64,000 nucleotides of DNA from Micromonospora sp. WMMD1082 (GCF_029626175.1 NZ_JARUBM010000002.1:744001-808000), one strand, 5' to 3'; shown: positions 1 through 8,454, counted from the first letter of the stretch. Notes: a model not told the origin generated them from the sequence alone. Translations and numbers: made by a program.

Positions 1-359
1 CCGCCATGCCGGCGTCGGTGATCCGTACCCCGTCGGGAAGGCGCTTGCGCAGGCGGCCGGTCTCGGCGCCGACGGTCAGGTCGGGGGCGGGCAGCACGGC
101 GGTGTGTCGCATCTCGACCAGTTGCGCGGCCGGCACCACCCGGAGCACGACCTCGTCGGCGACCAGTTCCAGGGGAAGCCCGTCGCCCGCCCCCGCCGAG
201 CCGTGACACTGCTCGGCCAGCGTACGCAGGCGGCGCAGCTCGTCGTCGCGTCGCCGCCACGTTCCCTCGACGCTGCGGAACAGCCGCAGCCGGCGCTCGT
301 TCTGCCGGCGCGCCCACCGGTACCGCCATGTCGAACCCGTCGAATCAGTCCTTGCCACG
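1..359 (-). CDS. Hypothetical protein, N-terminal part (gene runs off the left edge)
   Basis: A minus-strand reading frame opens with GTG at 359, preceded by an AAGGAG ribosome binding site about five bases upstream, and stays open to the window edge (119 codons visible). The visible protein begins MARTDSTGSTWRYRWARRQN, is rich in arginine and glutamate near the N-terminus, then becomes a mixed alpha/beta-type sequence. There is no signal peptide, membrane segment or motif I recognise. Its start has no ATG, so its reading frame was deduced from codon composition and the ribosome binding site. Function unknown. Confidence 0.6.
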
Positions 360-534
360 CCGACTCCTTCGCCGCGCATGCCACCAACCGCAGGCCACCA
401 AGTGGGGTGTCACAGTGTTAACGGCTGCGGGCACCGGCAGGGACACGGCCCCGACCGGGCGAATTACCCGATCGGTGGACCAATACGGACGAGACGGTGG
501 TTTCGCCACGACGACGAGCGGCCCACGCCGAACG

Positions 535-1293
535 TCAGGCGCGGGTGATCGCGTTGGCGTGGATCGCCTCGGCCAGGTACGCGGCCAGCCCCGGCGCCAT
601 CGCTTCGTAATGGGCGGTGAACCGCTCGTCGGCCAGGTACATGTCAGCCAGCCCGGTGTGGATCTCGTACGAGCACTCGTAGAACCACCGGCTGATCAGC
701 TGCCGGTGCTCCTCGGCCAGGTCCCTCGCCTGCGGGCCGTCCGCGGGCGCGCCCGAGGCCAGCAATGCGACGATCCGCCGCCCCCAGTCCTCGTTCTCGG
801 CCTTGATCCGCTGCCAGTCCTCCTTGGTGTGGCGCGACGCCCGCCGGTTCGACTCCCGGTACGCGTCGGTGCCGCCCCACCGCTGCTCCGCCTCCTCGGC
901 GTGCGCCTCCGGGTCGAAGTCACCGAACACCTCGAAGCGCTCCTGCGGGGTCAGTCGGATGTCCAACTTGCTCGCCTCCATCGCGAACTCGATCGCCGCG
1001 ACCATCTCCTGCAGGCGCCTGATCCGCACCGTCAGCAACTCGTGCTGTCGGCGCAGGTGGGCGCCGGGGTCGCTCGCCGGGTCGTCGAGGATCACGGCGA
1101 TCTCTTCCAGCGGGAACCCCAGCTCGCGGTAGTACCGGATCAGCTGCAACCGCTCCAGATCGGCATCGGAGTAACGGCGGTAGCCCGCCGCGCTGCGCCC
1201 GCTGGGCGACAACAGCCCGATCTCGTCGTAGTGATGCAGCGTCCGGACCGTCACCCCGGCGAGTCGGGCCACCTGGCCCACGCCGTACGCCAT
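535..1293 (-). CDS. MerR-family transcriptional regulator, TipA-like (HTH plus TipAS ligand domain)
   Basis: 252 aa. Residues 1-70 are a MerR winged helix: the start YGVGQVARLAGVTVRTLHHY and the later GYRRYSDADLERLQLI are textbook. A coiled dimerisation helix follows, then a C-terminal half of the TipAS type (antibiotic-recognition domain) with HEEHRQLISRWFY-like features typical of TipAL proteins. Such proteins bind thiopeptides or other hydrophobic compounds and activate their own promoter and efflux genes. No efflux gene is adjacent, so the target is unknown. The ATG at 1293 has a GGGAGGG ribosome binding site that lies partly within an inverted repeat (see 1293-1317). Confidence 0.85.
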   Translation of the reverse strand: MAYGVGQVARLAGVTVRTLHHYDEIGLLSPSGRSAAGYRRYSDADLERLQLIRYYRELGFPLEEIAVILDDPASDPGAHLRRQHELLTVRIRRLQEMVAAIEFAMEASKLDIRLTPQERFEVFGDFDPEAHAEEAEQRWGGTDAYRESNRRASRHTKEDWQRIKAENEDWGRRIVALLASGAPADGPQARDLAEEHRQLISRWFYECSYEIHTGLADMYLADERFTAHYEAMAPGLAAYLAEAIHANAITRA

Positions 1294-1317
1294 GGTTCCC
1301 TCCCTTCCTGGGAACCA
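1293..1317. promoter_or_regulatory. Inverted repeat over the ribosome binding site of the MerR gene
   Basis: Perfect 8-bp arms TGGTTCCC and GGGAACCA flank a 9-base spacer. The element directly abuts the MerR start codon and its transcript would place the Shine-Dalgarno purines in or beside the hairpin. It could be an autoregulatory operator or an RNA hairpin limiting translation. MerR operators usually lie between -35 and -10, so the position is atypical. Confidence 0.4.
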
Positions 1318-1332
1318 CGGTCCCGCCTGCCG

Positions 1333-3660
1333 TTACGTGAGGGTCAAGTCCGATTCTGCGACGCCGGTCACCCCGGACGGGTCGGTCTGCGCCAGGAGGG
1401 TTCGCAGCTCGGCCAGGGCGGTCGGGCGGCCGTACCGGTAACCCTGCCCGTGCAGGCAGCCGATCGCGACCACCGCGTCGTGCTGCCGTTCGGTCTCCAC
1501 CCCCTCGGCCACCACGTCCAGGTCGAACGCGCCGGCCAGCCGGGTCACCATCTCCACCGTCGCGTACGCCCGGGTGTCCTCGGGGATCCGGGCCACGAAC
1601 GAACGGTCGATCTTCAGCTCGGTCGCCGGGATCCGGTGCAGGTAGCTCAGTGACGAGTACCCGGTGCCGAAGTCGTCGATGGCGATCCGGATGCCCAGCT
1701 CCCGCAGCTGCCCCAGCCGGTCGAGCACCGCGTCGCTGCCCTCGATCAGCGCCGACTCGGTCAGCTCCAGGGTCAGCGCCCGGGGGGCCAACCCGGCCCC
1801 GGCGGTGGCTTCCGTGACGGTCGCGATCAGGTCGGGCCGGCGCAGGTGCGACGCGGCGATGTTCACCGCCACCGTCACCGCCGGCACCTGCTGCTGCCAG
1901 GTGGCCGCCGCCCGGCACGCCTCGTGGATCACCCACCGGTCGATCGCCAGGATCAGCCCGGTCTCCTCGGCCAGCGGCAGGAACCGGGCCGGGCTGAGCA
2001 CGCCGAGCCGGGGATGCCGCCACCGCACCAGTGCCTCCGCGCTGCGCACCGCCCCGGTGGCCAGGTCCACGATCGGCTGGAACTCCAGGTGCAGCTGCTC
2101 CTCGTCGACCGCCCGCCGCAGGTCGGCGATCAGCTCCGCCCGGCTCACCGCCGACTCCCGCAGCCCCTGCGTGCACCGCCGGTACGCGGACTTGCCCGCC
2201 GCCTTCGCCGCGTACATCGCGATGTCCGCGTCGCGCAGCAGATCCGTGTACGAGATGTGCTGCGGCCCGTACTCGGCGATGCCGATGCTGGCCGACGGAT
2301 GCACCCCGACCAGCTCCTCGCCGGGCGACGGTTGCAGCGCCGCCAGCAACCGCTCGGCCAGCCGCTCCGGCGCCGCCGGTCGCCCGTCGGTGACCAGCAC
2401 GGCGAACTCGTCACCGCCGACCCGGGCGATCATGCCGTCGTCGCCGACCGCCCGACGCATCCGCCGGGACAGGCCGGACAGCAGCGTGTCGCCGGTGGTG
2501 TGCCCGAACCGGTCGTTGACCTGCTTGAACCCGTCCAGGTCCAGCAGCAGCACCGCGACCCGGTCCGTTCCCCGCAGGGCACCGCGCAGCCGGCGGGTGA
2601 ACGCCAACCGGTTGGGCAACCCGGTGAGCTGGTCGACGTAGGCGAGCTGCCGCAGCCGGGCGACCAGGCGCAGGTTCTCGTTCGCCGCCAGTCCCTGCCG
2701 CAGCGCCAGCGCCGCCAACAGCGCCATCATCGCCAGGAAGATCGGCAGCGGGGTGTGGCCGCCGGTGTCGCGCGCCAGCATGGTCGCCACGATCGCCCCG
2801 CCCACCGGCAGGTAGGGCAGCACCACGCGCCACCACGGCGGCAACGGCGACTCCCCCGCCTCCTCGGCGCCGGAGTAGTCGGACGGCGGCGACATCCGGG
2901 TCGCCACGACGATCAGCAGATAGCTCAGCGGCCAGAGCACGTCGATCGGCGTGCCGGGCTGGTAGGTGCCGGCGGCGACCAGCGACACGTACGCCGTGTC
3001 GGCCACCGCGCGCACCGTCAGGCTCGCCCCGAGCAGCGCCATCGGCCGCCACACCGGCCGGCCGGGACCGACCACCGCGACCAGGATGGTCAGCTGCATC
3101 AGGTCGAACATCGGGTAGAGCAGGCCGGCGGTGCGCAGTGGCTCGTCGAGATCCGTCATGGTGACGTTGCGGAAGAACACCAGCCAGCCGATCGGGACCA
3201 GCGCCAACCCGACGATCACCCCGTCGAGCAGGGTCCGGGCGCGACCCACCGTGGTGCGCGGGGCGGTGACCGAGCAGAACAGGGCGCCGGTGCCGGTCAG
3301 CAGGCTCACCGCGAAGATCAGCCCGACCGGCACCGTGTGCGGCAGACTATCCCCGAGCAGCCGCTGCGACGTCCACAGTGCCCGCCCGGCCAGGGCCAGC
3401 GCCATGGTGGCCGCCAACAACAGCCAGAACCGGCGCAGCGCCGCCGGATGCCGGCGGGCCGCCCCGACGCAGGCCACCGCGGCCCAGCCCGCCACGGCGA
3501 TCGCGCCCAGGTCGCTGACCAGTGCGCCGGCGGGCAGTTCCAGCGCCAACCAGAGCGCCTCTACCGCGACGACGACGCCGGCACCGACCAGCCCCACGCG
3601 ACCGGCTCGTTTCTGCCCGGGCGACCGCGCGGCAGCCTGCTCGACGTCCTTTCGCGACAC
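1333..3660 (-). CDS. Membrane-anchored GGDEF/EAL cyclic-di-GMP protein
   Basis: 775 aa with a GTG start and GGAG upstream. The first ~300 residues are hydrophobic, with about eight to ten membrane helices of the MASE/7TM type. A GGDEF domain follows, with an intact VGGDEFAVL signature near residue 413 and the YVDQLTGLPNR entry motif. The C-terminal EAL domain has SAEALVRWRHP near residue 543, ELTES, DDFGTGYSSLSYL, LKIDRSFV and VVAEGVET, so both active sites look complete. It could synthesise or degrade c-di-GMP; which activity dominates cannot be read from sequence. It is a single gene; the next gene upstream is separated by a 480-base spacer. Confidence 0.9.
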   Translation of the reverse strand: MSRKDVEQAAARSPGQKRAGRVGLVGAGVVVAVEALWLALELPAGALVSDLGAIAVAGWAAVACVGAARRHPAALRRFWLLLAATMALALAGRALWTSQRLLGDSLPHTVPVGLIFAVSLLTGTGALFCSVTAPRTTVGRARTLLDGVIVGLALVPIGWLVFFRNVTMTDLDEPLRTAGLLYPMFDLMQLTILVAVVGPGRPVWRPMALLGASLTVRAVADTAYVSLVAAGTYQPGTPIDVLWPLSYLLIVVATRMSPPSDYSGAEEAGESPLPPWWRVVLPYLPVGGAIVATMLARDTGGHTPLPIFLAMMALLAALALRQGLAANENLRLVARLRQLAYVDQLTGLPNRLAFTRRLRGALRGTDRVAVLLLDLDGFKQVNDRFGHTTGDTLLSGLSRRMRRAVGDDGMIARVGGDEFAVLVTDGRPAAPERLAERLLAALQPSPGEELVGVHPSASIGIAEYGPQHISYTDLLRDADIAMYAAKAAGKSAYRRCTQGLRESAVSRAELIADLRRAVDEEQLHLEFQPIVDLATGAVRSAEALVRWRHPRLGVLSPARFLPLAEETGLILAIDRWVIHEACRAAATWQQQVPAVTVAVNIAASHLRRPDLIATVTEATAGAGLAPRALTLELTESALIEGSDAVLDRLGQLRELGIRIAIDDFGTGYSSLSYLHRIPATELKIDRSFVARIPEDTRAYATVEMVTRLAGAFDLDVVAEGVETERQHDAVVAIGCLHGQGYRYGRPTALAELRTLLAQTDPSGVTGVAESDLTLT

Positions 3661-4161
3661 AGCGATCGCTCCGGCTCTCTCTGGTACGGACCCCCTCGAC
3701 GACGAGGACCGGTCCTGGCAAACCCCGAAAGCCTAGCCACGCCCGCAACCACCCCGCCAGATCCAGCGGCACCCAAGTCCACAACCTGACGGCCCATCCG
3801 CCCTCCGCCCATCCGCGCCCGCCAGCGACACCACCCCACCCGACACCAACACCCGATCCGAGCCGCCCCTTCCCCTCTCCCCACACCAGTCCACACCGGT
3901 CGTAACACAGAGCAACCACCCGATGGCCGTCACGCACAGTGACCCTGCCCACCCCCACCCTCATCACCCCACGCGCCCTTTGCTCTGCTTACCCATACGC
4001 AACCCCGCCTTGAACTGGCATTCCAGCGAAGCAACGCTTCTGTCGTCGACTACCTAGAGCAACCGGTGCGTATAGGTAAGCAGAGCAAAGGGTCCGCAGA
4101 GGGATTCGGCGGGCGTAAGCTTCGGTGACGGTTAGTGATGGGCGGTCGTGGTCGGGGCGGC
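3661..4161. other. Intergenic spacer with a long inverted-repeat element
   Basis: About 500 bases between two minus-strand genes. I see no convincing coding frame on either strand: the open stretches are proline/arginine- or glycine-rich antisense artefacts. The spacer carries the upstream region of the GGDEF/EAL gene and the palindromic element at 3976-4092. Confidence 0.5.
3976..4092. repeat. MITE/REP-like element with 25-bp inverted termini
   Basis: The left end CCCTTTGCTCTGCTTACCC plus ATACGC (3976-4000) is the reverse complement of 4068-4092 with one mismatch. The 67-base interior contains smaller hairpins (GAAGC-AAC-GCTTC at 4028-4040). No coding frame is present. Size and structure fit a non-autonomous palindromic repeat or a large transcribed hairpin. 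I believe similar sequence is dispersed in Micromonospora genomes but cannot verify it here. Confidence 0.65.
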
Positions 4162-5016
4162 TCAACCGGTGGGGGCGGCCTCTCCGGGCAGCCAGAACGG
4201 CTGCCAGTCCGGCACCTCGTGGAAGCGCCGCAGTTCGGCCAGCCCGCTGACCGACCCGGACCAGGCCGCGTACGGCGGGTTCTGCTCGTCGAAGCCGCTC
4301 TGCACGAAGGTCAGCTTCGTCTTCCCCTCGGACTCGGCCAGTTCCCAGGTGGTGACGCCGGACGGTCCCCAGTCGACGGATATCCGCCGGCCGGGCTCCA
4401 GGTCGACCACCTTGGCGGCATGGCCGCTCTCGAAGCCGCCCATGGCGTACCGGCCGCCGACCCAGGGCTCGATGCCGATCGGGTAGCCGAACCAGGCGCT
4501 GGCCTGCTCGGAGTCGGTCAGCGACTCCCACACCTTGTCGGCCGGGGCGGCGATCACCAGCTCGCCCCGGAAGTCGGTACGGGTGAAGTCCGTCTTCGGG
4601 AGCAGCGGGTTGCCGGCCAGGTGGGATTCGAGGTTGGCGATCGCCAGAGCCCAGTAGGTCTCCAGGACGCCCCGGATGCTGGTGCCGTTGATCACGTCGT
4701 TGAAGTCGAAGTGGGTCTGGGACAGCCGCAGTACGGTCGCGTCCGGCCCGTCCGGACGCAGGGTGATCTCGGTGGTGGTTTCCACGCCGTCGAGCAGCCA
4801 GGCGAAGCGCAGCCGGTCGTCGTCGGCGTGCAGCAGCCGCTGGTGCGGCGCGTCACCCTCGGGCGTGTACCGGCCCCAGAACTCGTACCGCTCGGGCAGC
4901 TCGACCTCGGCGTGCTCGGCCAGCCAGACGCGCAGCTCGGCCGGGTCGGTCAGGGCCTGGCGGACCCGCGCGACCGGCACGGCGAGTCGGGCGGCGACGA
5001 TCATCGGTTCAGTCAC
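4162..5016 (-). CDS. SRPBCC / AHSA1-like protein with two START-fold repeats
   Basis: 284 aa. Two successive SRPBCC (Bet v1-like) domains are visible: the first contains RQALTDPAELRVWLAEHAEV, the second PADKVWESLTDSEQASAWFG followed by VGGRYAMGGFESGHAAKVV and LEPGRRISVDW. The repeat of the pattern V..ALTDP..L..W shows the tandem nature. Such domains bind hydrophobic ligands or act as Hsp90-activator-like folds. The start chosen is GTG at 5016, eight bases inside the preceding regulator gene and with GAAGGAAAT upstream; an ATG at 5004 is the alternative. The pairing of an ArsR regulator with an SRPBCC protein is a common actinobacterial and proteobacterial arrangement, suggesting translational coupling and shared regulation. 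Confidence 0.85.
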   Translation of the reverse strand: MTEPMIVAARLAVPVARVRQALTDPAELRVWLAEHAEVELPERYEFWGRYTPEGDAPHQRLLHADDDRLRFAWLLDGVETTTEITLRPDGPDATVLRLSQTHFDFNDVINGTSIRGVLETYWALAIANLESHLAGNPLLPKTDFTRTDFRGELVIAAPADKVWESLTDSEQASAWFGYPIGIEPWVGGRYAMGGFESGHAAKVVDLEPGRRISVDWGPSGVTTWELAESEGKTKLTFVQSGFDEQNPPYAAWSGSVSGLAELRRFHEVPDWQPFWLPGEAAPTG

Positions 5017-5566
5017 GGTCGATTTCCTTCGGGTAGCAGGCCACGGCGAGCTTGAAGGCGTCACCTTCGGCGCCGCCGTAGCGCGTGAACAGGTCCTGCA
5101 GCGTGGACTGCAGGTCGTGCAGGAACTCCTGCCGGCGCTCCGCCGGCACGCGGATCTCACCGGAGACACCGATCGAGGGCAGCTCCGGCGCGGTGCGATC
5201 CAGGGCGGCGACGTCCGCCTGGACCTCCTCCATCAGGTCCAGCAGGTAGCCCAGGCTCAGCTCGTCGCGCGCCCGGCGCAGACCGATCCGCCCCACCACG
5301 CGGGGCGAGAGCCAGTACGACCGGGCGACGGCCTGGTAGATGCCCTCGGTGATGCCGCGGACCTTGCGCTGGTCGACCTGCTCGACCAGCCCGGCCCCGA
5401 CGAGTTGCTTGACGTGGTAGTAGACGCGTTGCGGCGTCTGCTCCAGCCGGGCGGCCACCTCGGTGCAGGTGCGCGGCTCGGCCAACTGCCGCAGGATCTC
5501 GACGCGCTGCGGCTTGAGCAGCGCCTCGGCCTGCTCGATCTGCTCCAGGTACAGGACATCCCTCAT
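5009..5566 (-). CDS. ArsR-like winged-helix regulator
   Basis: 185 aa. Residues 10-75 form a winged helix: AEALLKPQRVEILRQLAEP, TCTEVAARLEQTPQRVYYHV and KQLVGAGLVEQ. The remainder is helical with no cysteine metal site, so it is a ligand- or redox-type member rather than a metal sensor. It overlaps the SRPBCC gene by eight bases (GTGTGACTGA-type junction at 5009-5016). The ATG at 5566 has no ribosome binding site and may be leaderless, served by the candidate promoter at 5576-5604. Confidence 0.85.
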   Translation of the reverse strand: MRDVLYLEQIEQAEALLKPQRVEILRQLAEPRTCTEVAARLEQTPQRVYYHVKQLVGAGLVEQVDQRKVRGITEGIYQAVARSYWLSPRVVGRIGLRRARDELSLGYLLDLMEEVQADVAALDRTAPELPSIGVSGEIRVPAERRQEFLHDLQSTLQDLFTRYGGAEGDAFKLAVACYPKEIDRD

Positions 5567-5575
5567 GGCAAAATC

Positions 5576-5604
5576 AGCTTGTACGTAAAAAACTTCCTTG
5601 TCAA
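5576..5604 (-). promoter_or_regulatory. Candidate promoter/operator of the ArsR-SRPBCC operon
   Basis: On the minus strand a consensus -35 TTGACA (5604-5599) is followed by an AT-rich stretch TTTTTTACGTACAAG whose best -10 is weak (TACAAG). TACGTA is a small palindrome. The AT-rich block is unusual in this GC-rich sequence and probably binds the ArsR protein. Confidence 0.4.
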
Positions 5605-5613
5605 TAGGGTCGA

Positions 5614-5649
5614 CGAAGGCCGCGCCGGCGATATCCGGCGCGGCCTTCG
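5614..5649 (-). terminator. Stem-loop terminator after bfaB
   Basis: Perfect 15-bp arms CGAAGGCCGCGCCGG and CCGGCGCGGCCTTCG separated by CGATAT. It lies 14 bases beyond the bfaB stop codon and before the ArsR promoter. No U-tract follows, as is common for actinobacterial terminators. Confidence 0.7.
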
Positions 5650-5663
5650 GATCGGTCAGCGGG

Positions 5664-7007
5664 TCAGGGCAGCCAGTCGGGGCGCAGCGGATAGCCGTTC
5701 ACCGCGTCCTGGCCGTTGCGCGTCGCCACGACCTGGTGCAGTTGGATGCCGTTGCGCTCGAAGGCCAGCCGCGAGCCGGCCATGTAGAGCCCCCACACCC
5801 GGGCCGTGCCCGCACCCACCTCGGAGACGCAGAAGTCCCACTGGGTCACCAGGTTGCGACACCACGCGGCCAGCGTCAGCGCGTAGTGCTGGCGCAGGTT
5901 CTCCTCGTGGTGCACCTCCAGCCCGGCGTCGTGGATCTCGCTGATCAACCGGCCCGGCCCCGCCAACTCGCCATCGGGGAAGACGTACCGGTCGATGAAG
6001 GCGCCCGAGCGGTGCGGCGCCCGATTGTCCGCCCGGGTGATGCAGTGGTTGAGCAGCCGTGCGCCCGGTCGCAGCCGGTTGCGCAGGAAGCCGAAGTAGG
6101 CCGGATAGTTGCGGACCCCGATGTGCTCGGTCAGACCGATCGAGGAGACCGCGTCGAACTGCTCGCGCGGTGCGTCGCGGTAGTCCAGGTGCCGCACCTC
6201 GGCCAGCCCGGTCAGCCCCTCCCGCTCGATCGCCGCCTGCGCCCACTGCGCCTGCGCCCGCGACAGCGTCACCCCGAGCGCCCGCACGCCGTACTCGCGG
6301 GCGGCGTGCCGGACCATGCCGCCCCAGCCGCAGCCCACGTCCAGCAGCCGCATCCCCGGCCGCAGCGCGAGCTTGCCGGCGACCAGGTCGTACTTGCTCG
6401 CCTGGGCCTGCTCCAGCGTGTCGTCGGGGCTACGGAACACCGCGCAGGTGTACGTCATCGACGGGCCGAGCACCTTCTCGTAGAACGCGTTCGACACGTC
6501 GTAGTGGTGCGAGATGGCGGTGCTGTCGCGGGTCCGCGAGTGTCGCCACCCGCCCATGATCCGCTTCCAGCGCGGCAACGCCTCCTGCGGCGGAGCCGGC
6601 GGCGGCAGCAGCCGCTCCCAGCCCAGCCCTCGCACCAGGGCCAGCCCTTCGGCCAGCGCCGGTGGCCGCACCCGCAGCTCGTCCTTGAGCACCCGCAACG
6701 CCTCGTACGGGTCGCCCGGGTGCACACCCTCCAGGGCCAGGTCACCACTGACGTACGCGCGCGCCATGCCGAGGTCGCCCGGCGCGGTGAGGAGGTACGA
6801 CAGCCCTCGTTCGGATCGGATCGACAGGGTGATCCCGGCGTCGGTCGGGCCGATGGCACTGCCGTCGTACCCGGTCACGCGAACCGGCAGAGGGCCCGAG
6901 GTCACCGCCCGGACGATGTCCGCCACGGTCGGTCCATGCCGCCGGCCCCCCGGGGGCGGTGTGGCGGGAGCGCCTGCCGCTCCCTGGCTTCGGTCGGTGA
7001 GGCTCAT
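5664..7007 (-). CDS. SAM-dependent fatty acid methyltransferase (BfaB/TmsB-like, cyclopropane synthase family)
   Basis: 447 aa, the size of the cyclopropane-fatty-acid synthase family plus its N-terminal lipid-binding region (~1-150). The methyltransferase core shows SHHYDVSNAFYEKVLG, MTYTCAVF, LLDVGCGWGGMVRHAA (SAM-binding motif I, near residue 222) and SIGLTEHIGVRNYPAYF. Its upstream partner is an FAD-linked oxidoreductase, and this pair is the signature of 10-methyl-branched (tuberculostearic-type) fatty acid synthesis: the methyltransferase makes a 10-methylene acyl chain from an oleoyl-type lipid and the flavoenzyme reduces it. The ATG at 7007 overlaps the stop of the repeated micro-ORF (ATGA), implying translational coupling. 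A plain cyclopropane synthase is the alternative; the partner argues against it. Confidence 0.85.
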   Translation of the reverse strand: MSLTDRSQGAAGAPATPPPGGRRHGPTVADIVRAVTSGPLPVRVTGYDGSAIGPTDAGITLSIRSERGLSYLLTAPGDLGMARAYVSGDLALEGVHPGDPYEALRVLKDELRVRPPALAEGLALVRGLGWERLLPPPAPPQEALPRWKRIMGGWRHSRTRDSTAISHHYDVSNAFYEKVLGPSMTYTCAVFRSPDDTLEQAQASKYDLVAGKLALRPGMRLLDVGCGWGGMVRHAAREYGVRALGVTLSRAQAQWAQAAIEREGLTGLAEVRHLDYRDAPREQFDAVSSIGLTEHIGVRNYPAYFGFLRNRLRPGARLLNHCITRADNRAPHRSGAFIDRYVFPDGELAGPGRLISEIHDAGLEVHHEENLRQHYALTLAAWCRNLVTQWDFCVSEVGAGTARVWGLYMAGSRLAFERNGIQLHQVVATRNGQDAVNGYPLRPDWLP

Positions 7008-7078
7008 GCCGGCACTCCGCTTCGCTCCGTGCCGCCATGAGGCACCACCGCGCTGAGCCTGATGATTCGCTCGCTCAT
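7004..7078 (-). CDS. Micro-ORF of the repeated ATGA cassette, copy 1 (24 aa)
   Basis: A 24-codon frame between bfaA and bfaB. Its ATG (7078-7076) overlaps the TGA of bfaA, and its TGA (7006-7004) overlaps the ATG of bfaB, both as ATGA. The peptide begins MSERIIRLSA and ends ERSGVPA. Bases 7010-7015 and 7029-7034 form a CGGCAC/GTGCCG hairpin just ahead of the bfaB start. A near-identical frame recurs at 25153-25236 with the same terminal ATGA. Whether the peptide has a function or the element is only a coupling spacer is unknown. Confidence 0.6.
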   Translation of the reverse strand: MSERIIRLSAVVPHGGTERSGVPA

Positions 7079-8454
7079 GCTCGTGCTACCGCTTTCTCGT
7101 ACAGTCCGGTAAGCCGATGCTCCGGGTCGTACCGCTCCCGCACGGCGCGCCACGTCCCGCCGCCGTAGAGCCGGTCGAACGATTCCCGGTCGTAGTACGC
7201 GTCGGAGTAGAGCGACTTGTGCCCGCCCGCCTCCGACACCGCGCGCTCGATCTCTCGGTTGACGTCGCCGTCGGCGGCGCCCTCGGCGATCGGCACGCTC
7301 CCCCAGAACCCGATGTTGACGTAGTCCTGCCCCGGCCGCAGTGGATACAGCGGCCAGGACCGGGCCGATCCCGCGCCCGCCGGCTCACGGAGCCGCAGCG
7401 GGCACAACCACACCGGTGTCATCCCGACCCGCCGGGCGAACCAGTGCAGAAACTCGGCGGTGCGCGCCAACGGAACCTCCACGTCCTGCACGACCCGCTC
7501 CCGGGCCGGCTGGCCGCGCCACCGGTCGATCCGGGCGGCCACCCGGTGCCGGTGCTCCAGGCGCACGATGCGGTGATAGACGTCGCTGCGCCGCCACCGG
7601 GCCGGCCATAACCGCCGCACCACCGGGTGCTGCGCGCCGAACGCCGCCGAGCACCAGAACCAGTCGGTGTCCCACCGCCACAGGTAGTCGTGGGTGGTCA
7701 GCGCGTCATGCGGGCGCCGCCGCAGCGAGCGGTAGTAGATGTCCTGCCCGGTGTAGTCGGAGACCCCGGACACGTCGTCGGTGAAGGTCGCCAGGGTGAG
7801 GTACGCCTCGCCGGGGCTGAACATCACCCCGTCCATCGCGTCGACGCTCTCGCCGGCCCAGGCGCGGGTGGCGGCGATCTCGCCGATCGCCCCGGTCAGC
7901 TCGGTCAGGCTGGTGAACCGCAGGTTGCGCAGTGCCACGTAGCGGCGGACCGGTTGCAGCTCGATCCGCAGCCGGGTGGCGTAGCCGAGGCTGCCCAGCG
8001 AGTTGGGGAACGCAGCGTACAGGTCGGCGTGCTCGCCCTCCGGCCGAGCGGTGACCACCTCGCCGGCACCGGTGAGCACGTCCAGCTCGATCACCGACTC
8101 GTGCGGCAGGCCGTTGCGGAACGAGGTCGACTCGATGCCCAGCCCGGTCACCGCCCCACCGAGGGTGATGGTGCGCAGCTGCGGCACCACCAGCGGCATC
8201 AGGCCGTGCGCGAGGGTCGCCTCGACGAGCCGTTCGTAGGTGCACATGCCCTGCACGTCGGCGGTGCGGGCGACCGGATCGATGCCCAGCACCCCGCCCA
8301 ACCCGCTGACGTCCAGCCCCGAGCTGGGGGCGCTGCGCGGGCGGAACAGGTTGGAGGTGCGCTTCGCCAACCGCACCGGCTGGCCGGCTGGCACCGCCTC
8401 GTATGACCGTCGCAGCTGGGCTACCGCCAGGTCATGATCACGCACGGCCTGCAT
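7075..8454 (-). CDS. FAD-linked oxidoreductase (BfaA/TmsA-like 10-methylene acyl reductase)
   Basis: 459 aa. The N-terminal FAD-binding (FAD_binding_4, vanillyl-alcohol-oxidase/DprE1-like) domain shows LDVSGLGGVLGIDPVARTA, VQGMCTYERLVEATL, and GLMPLVVPQLRTITLGGAVT with GLGIESTSFRNGLPHESV, the usual FAD-contact region. The C-terminal part is the substrate-cap domain. Together with the methyltransferase downstream it would reduce the 10-methylene fatty acyl intermediate to the 10-methyl product, lipids typical of Micromonospora. The ATG at 8454 follows TAGAGT by six bases, so the transcript is probably leaderless. Other members of this fold include DprE1 and sterol reductases, but the neighbour decides the call. 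Confidence 0.8.
   Translation of the reverse strand: MQAVRDHDLAVAQLRRSYEAVPAGQPVRLAKRTSNLFRPRSAPSSGLDVSGLGGVLGIDPVARTADVQGMCTYERLVEATLAHGLMPLVVPQLRTITLGGAVTGLGIESTSFRNGLPHESVIELDVLTGAGEVVTARPEGEHADLYAAFPNSLGSLGYATRLRIELQPVRRYVALRNLRFTSLTELTGAIGEIAATRAWAGESVDAMDGVMFSPGEAYLTLATFTDDVSGVSDYTGQDIYYRSLRRRPHDALTTHDYLWRWDTDWFWCSAAFGAQHPVVRRLWPARWRRSDVYHRIVRLEHRHRVAARIDRWRGQPARERVVQDVEVPLARTAEFLHWFARRVGMTPVWLCPLRLREPAGAGSARSWPLYPLRPGQDYVNIGFWGSVPIAEGAADGDVNREIERAVSEAGGHKSLYSDAYYDRESFDRLYGGGTWRAVRERYDPEHRLTGLYEKAVARA

Noticed and set aside
328..3789. Long plus-strand open frames opposite the MerR and GGDEF/EAL genes
   Set aside because: High GC keeps antisense frames open. They are Gln/Arg/Pro-rich, lack ribosome binding sites and lie against genes with clear domains.
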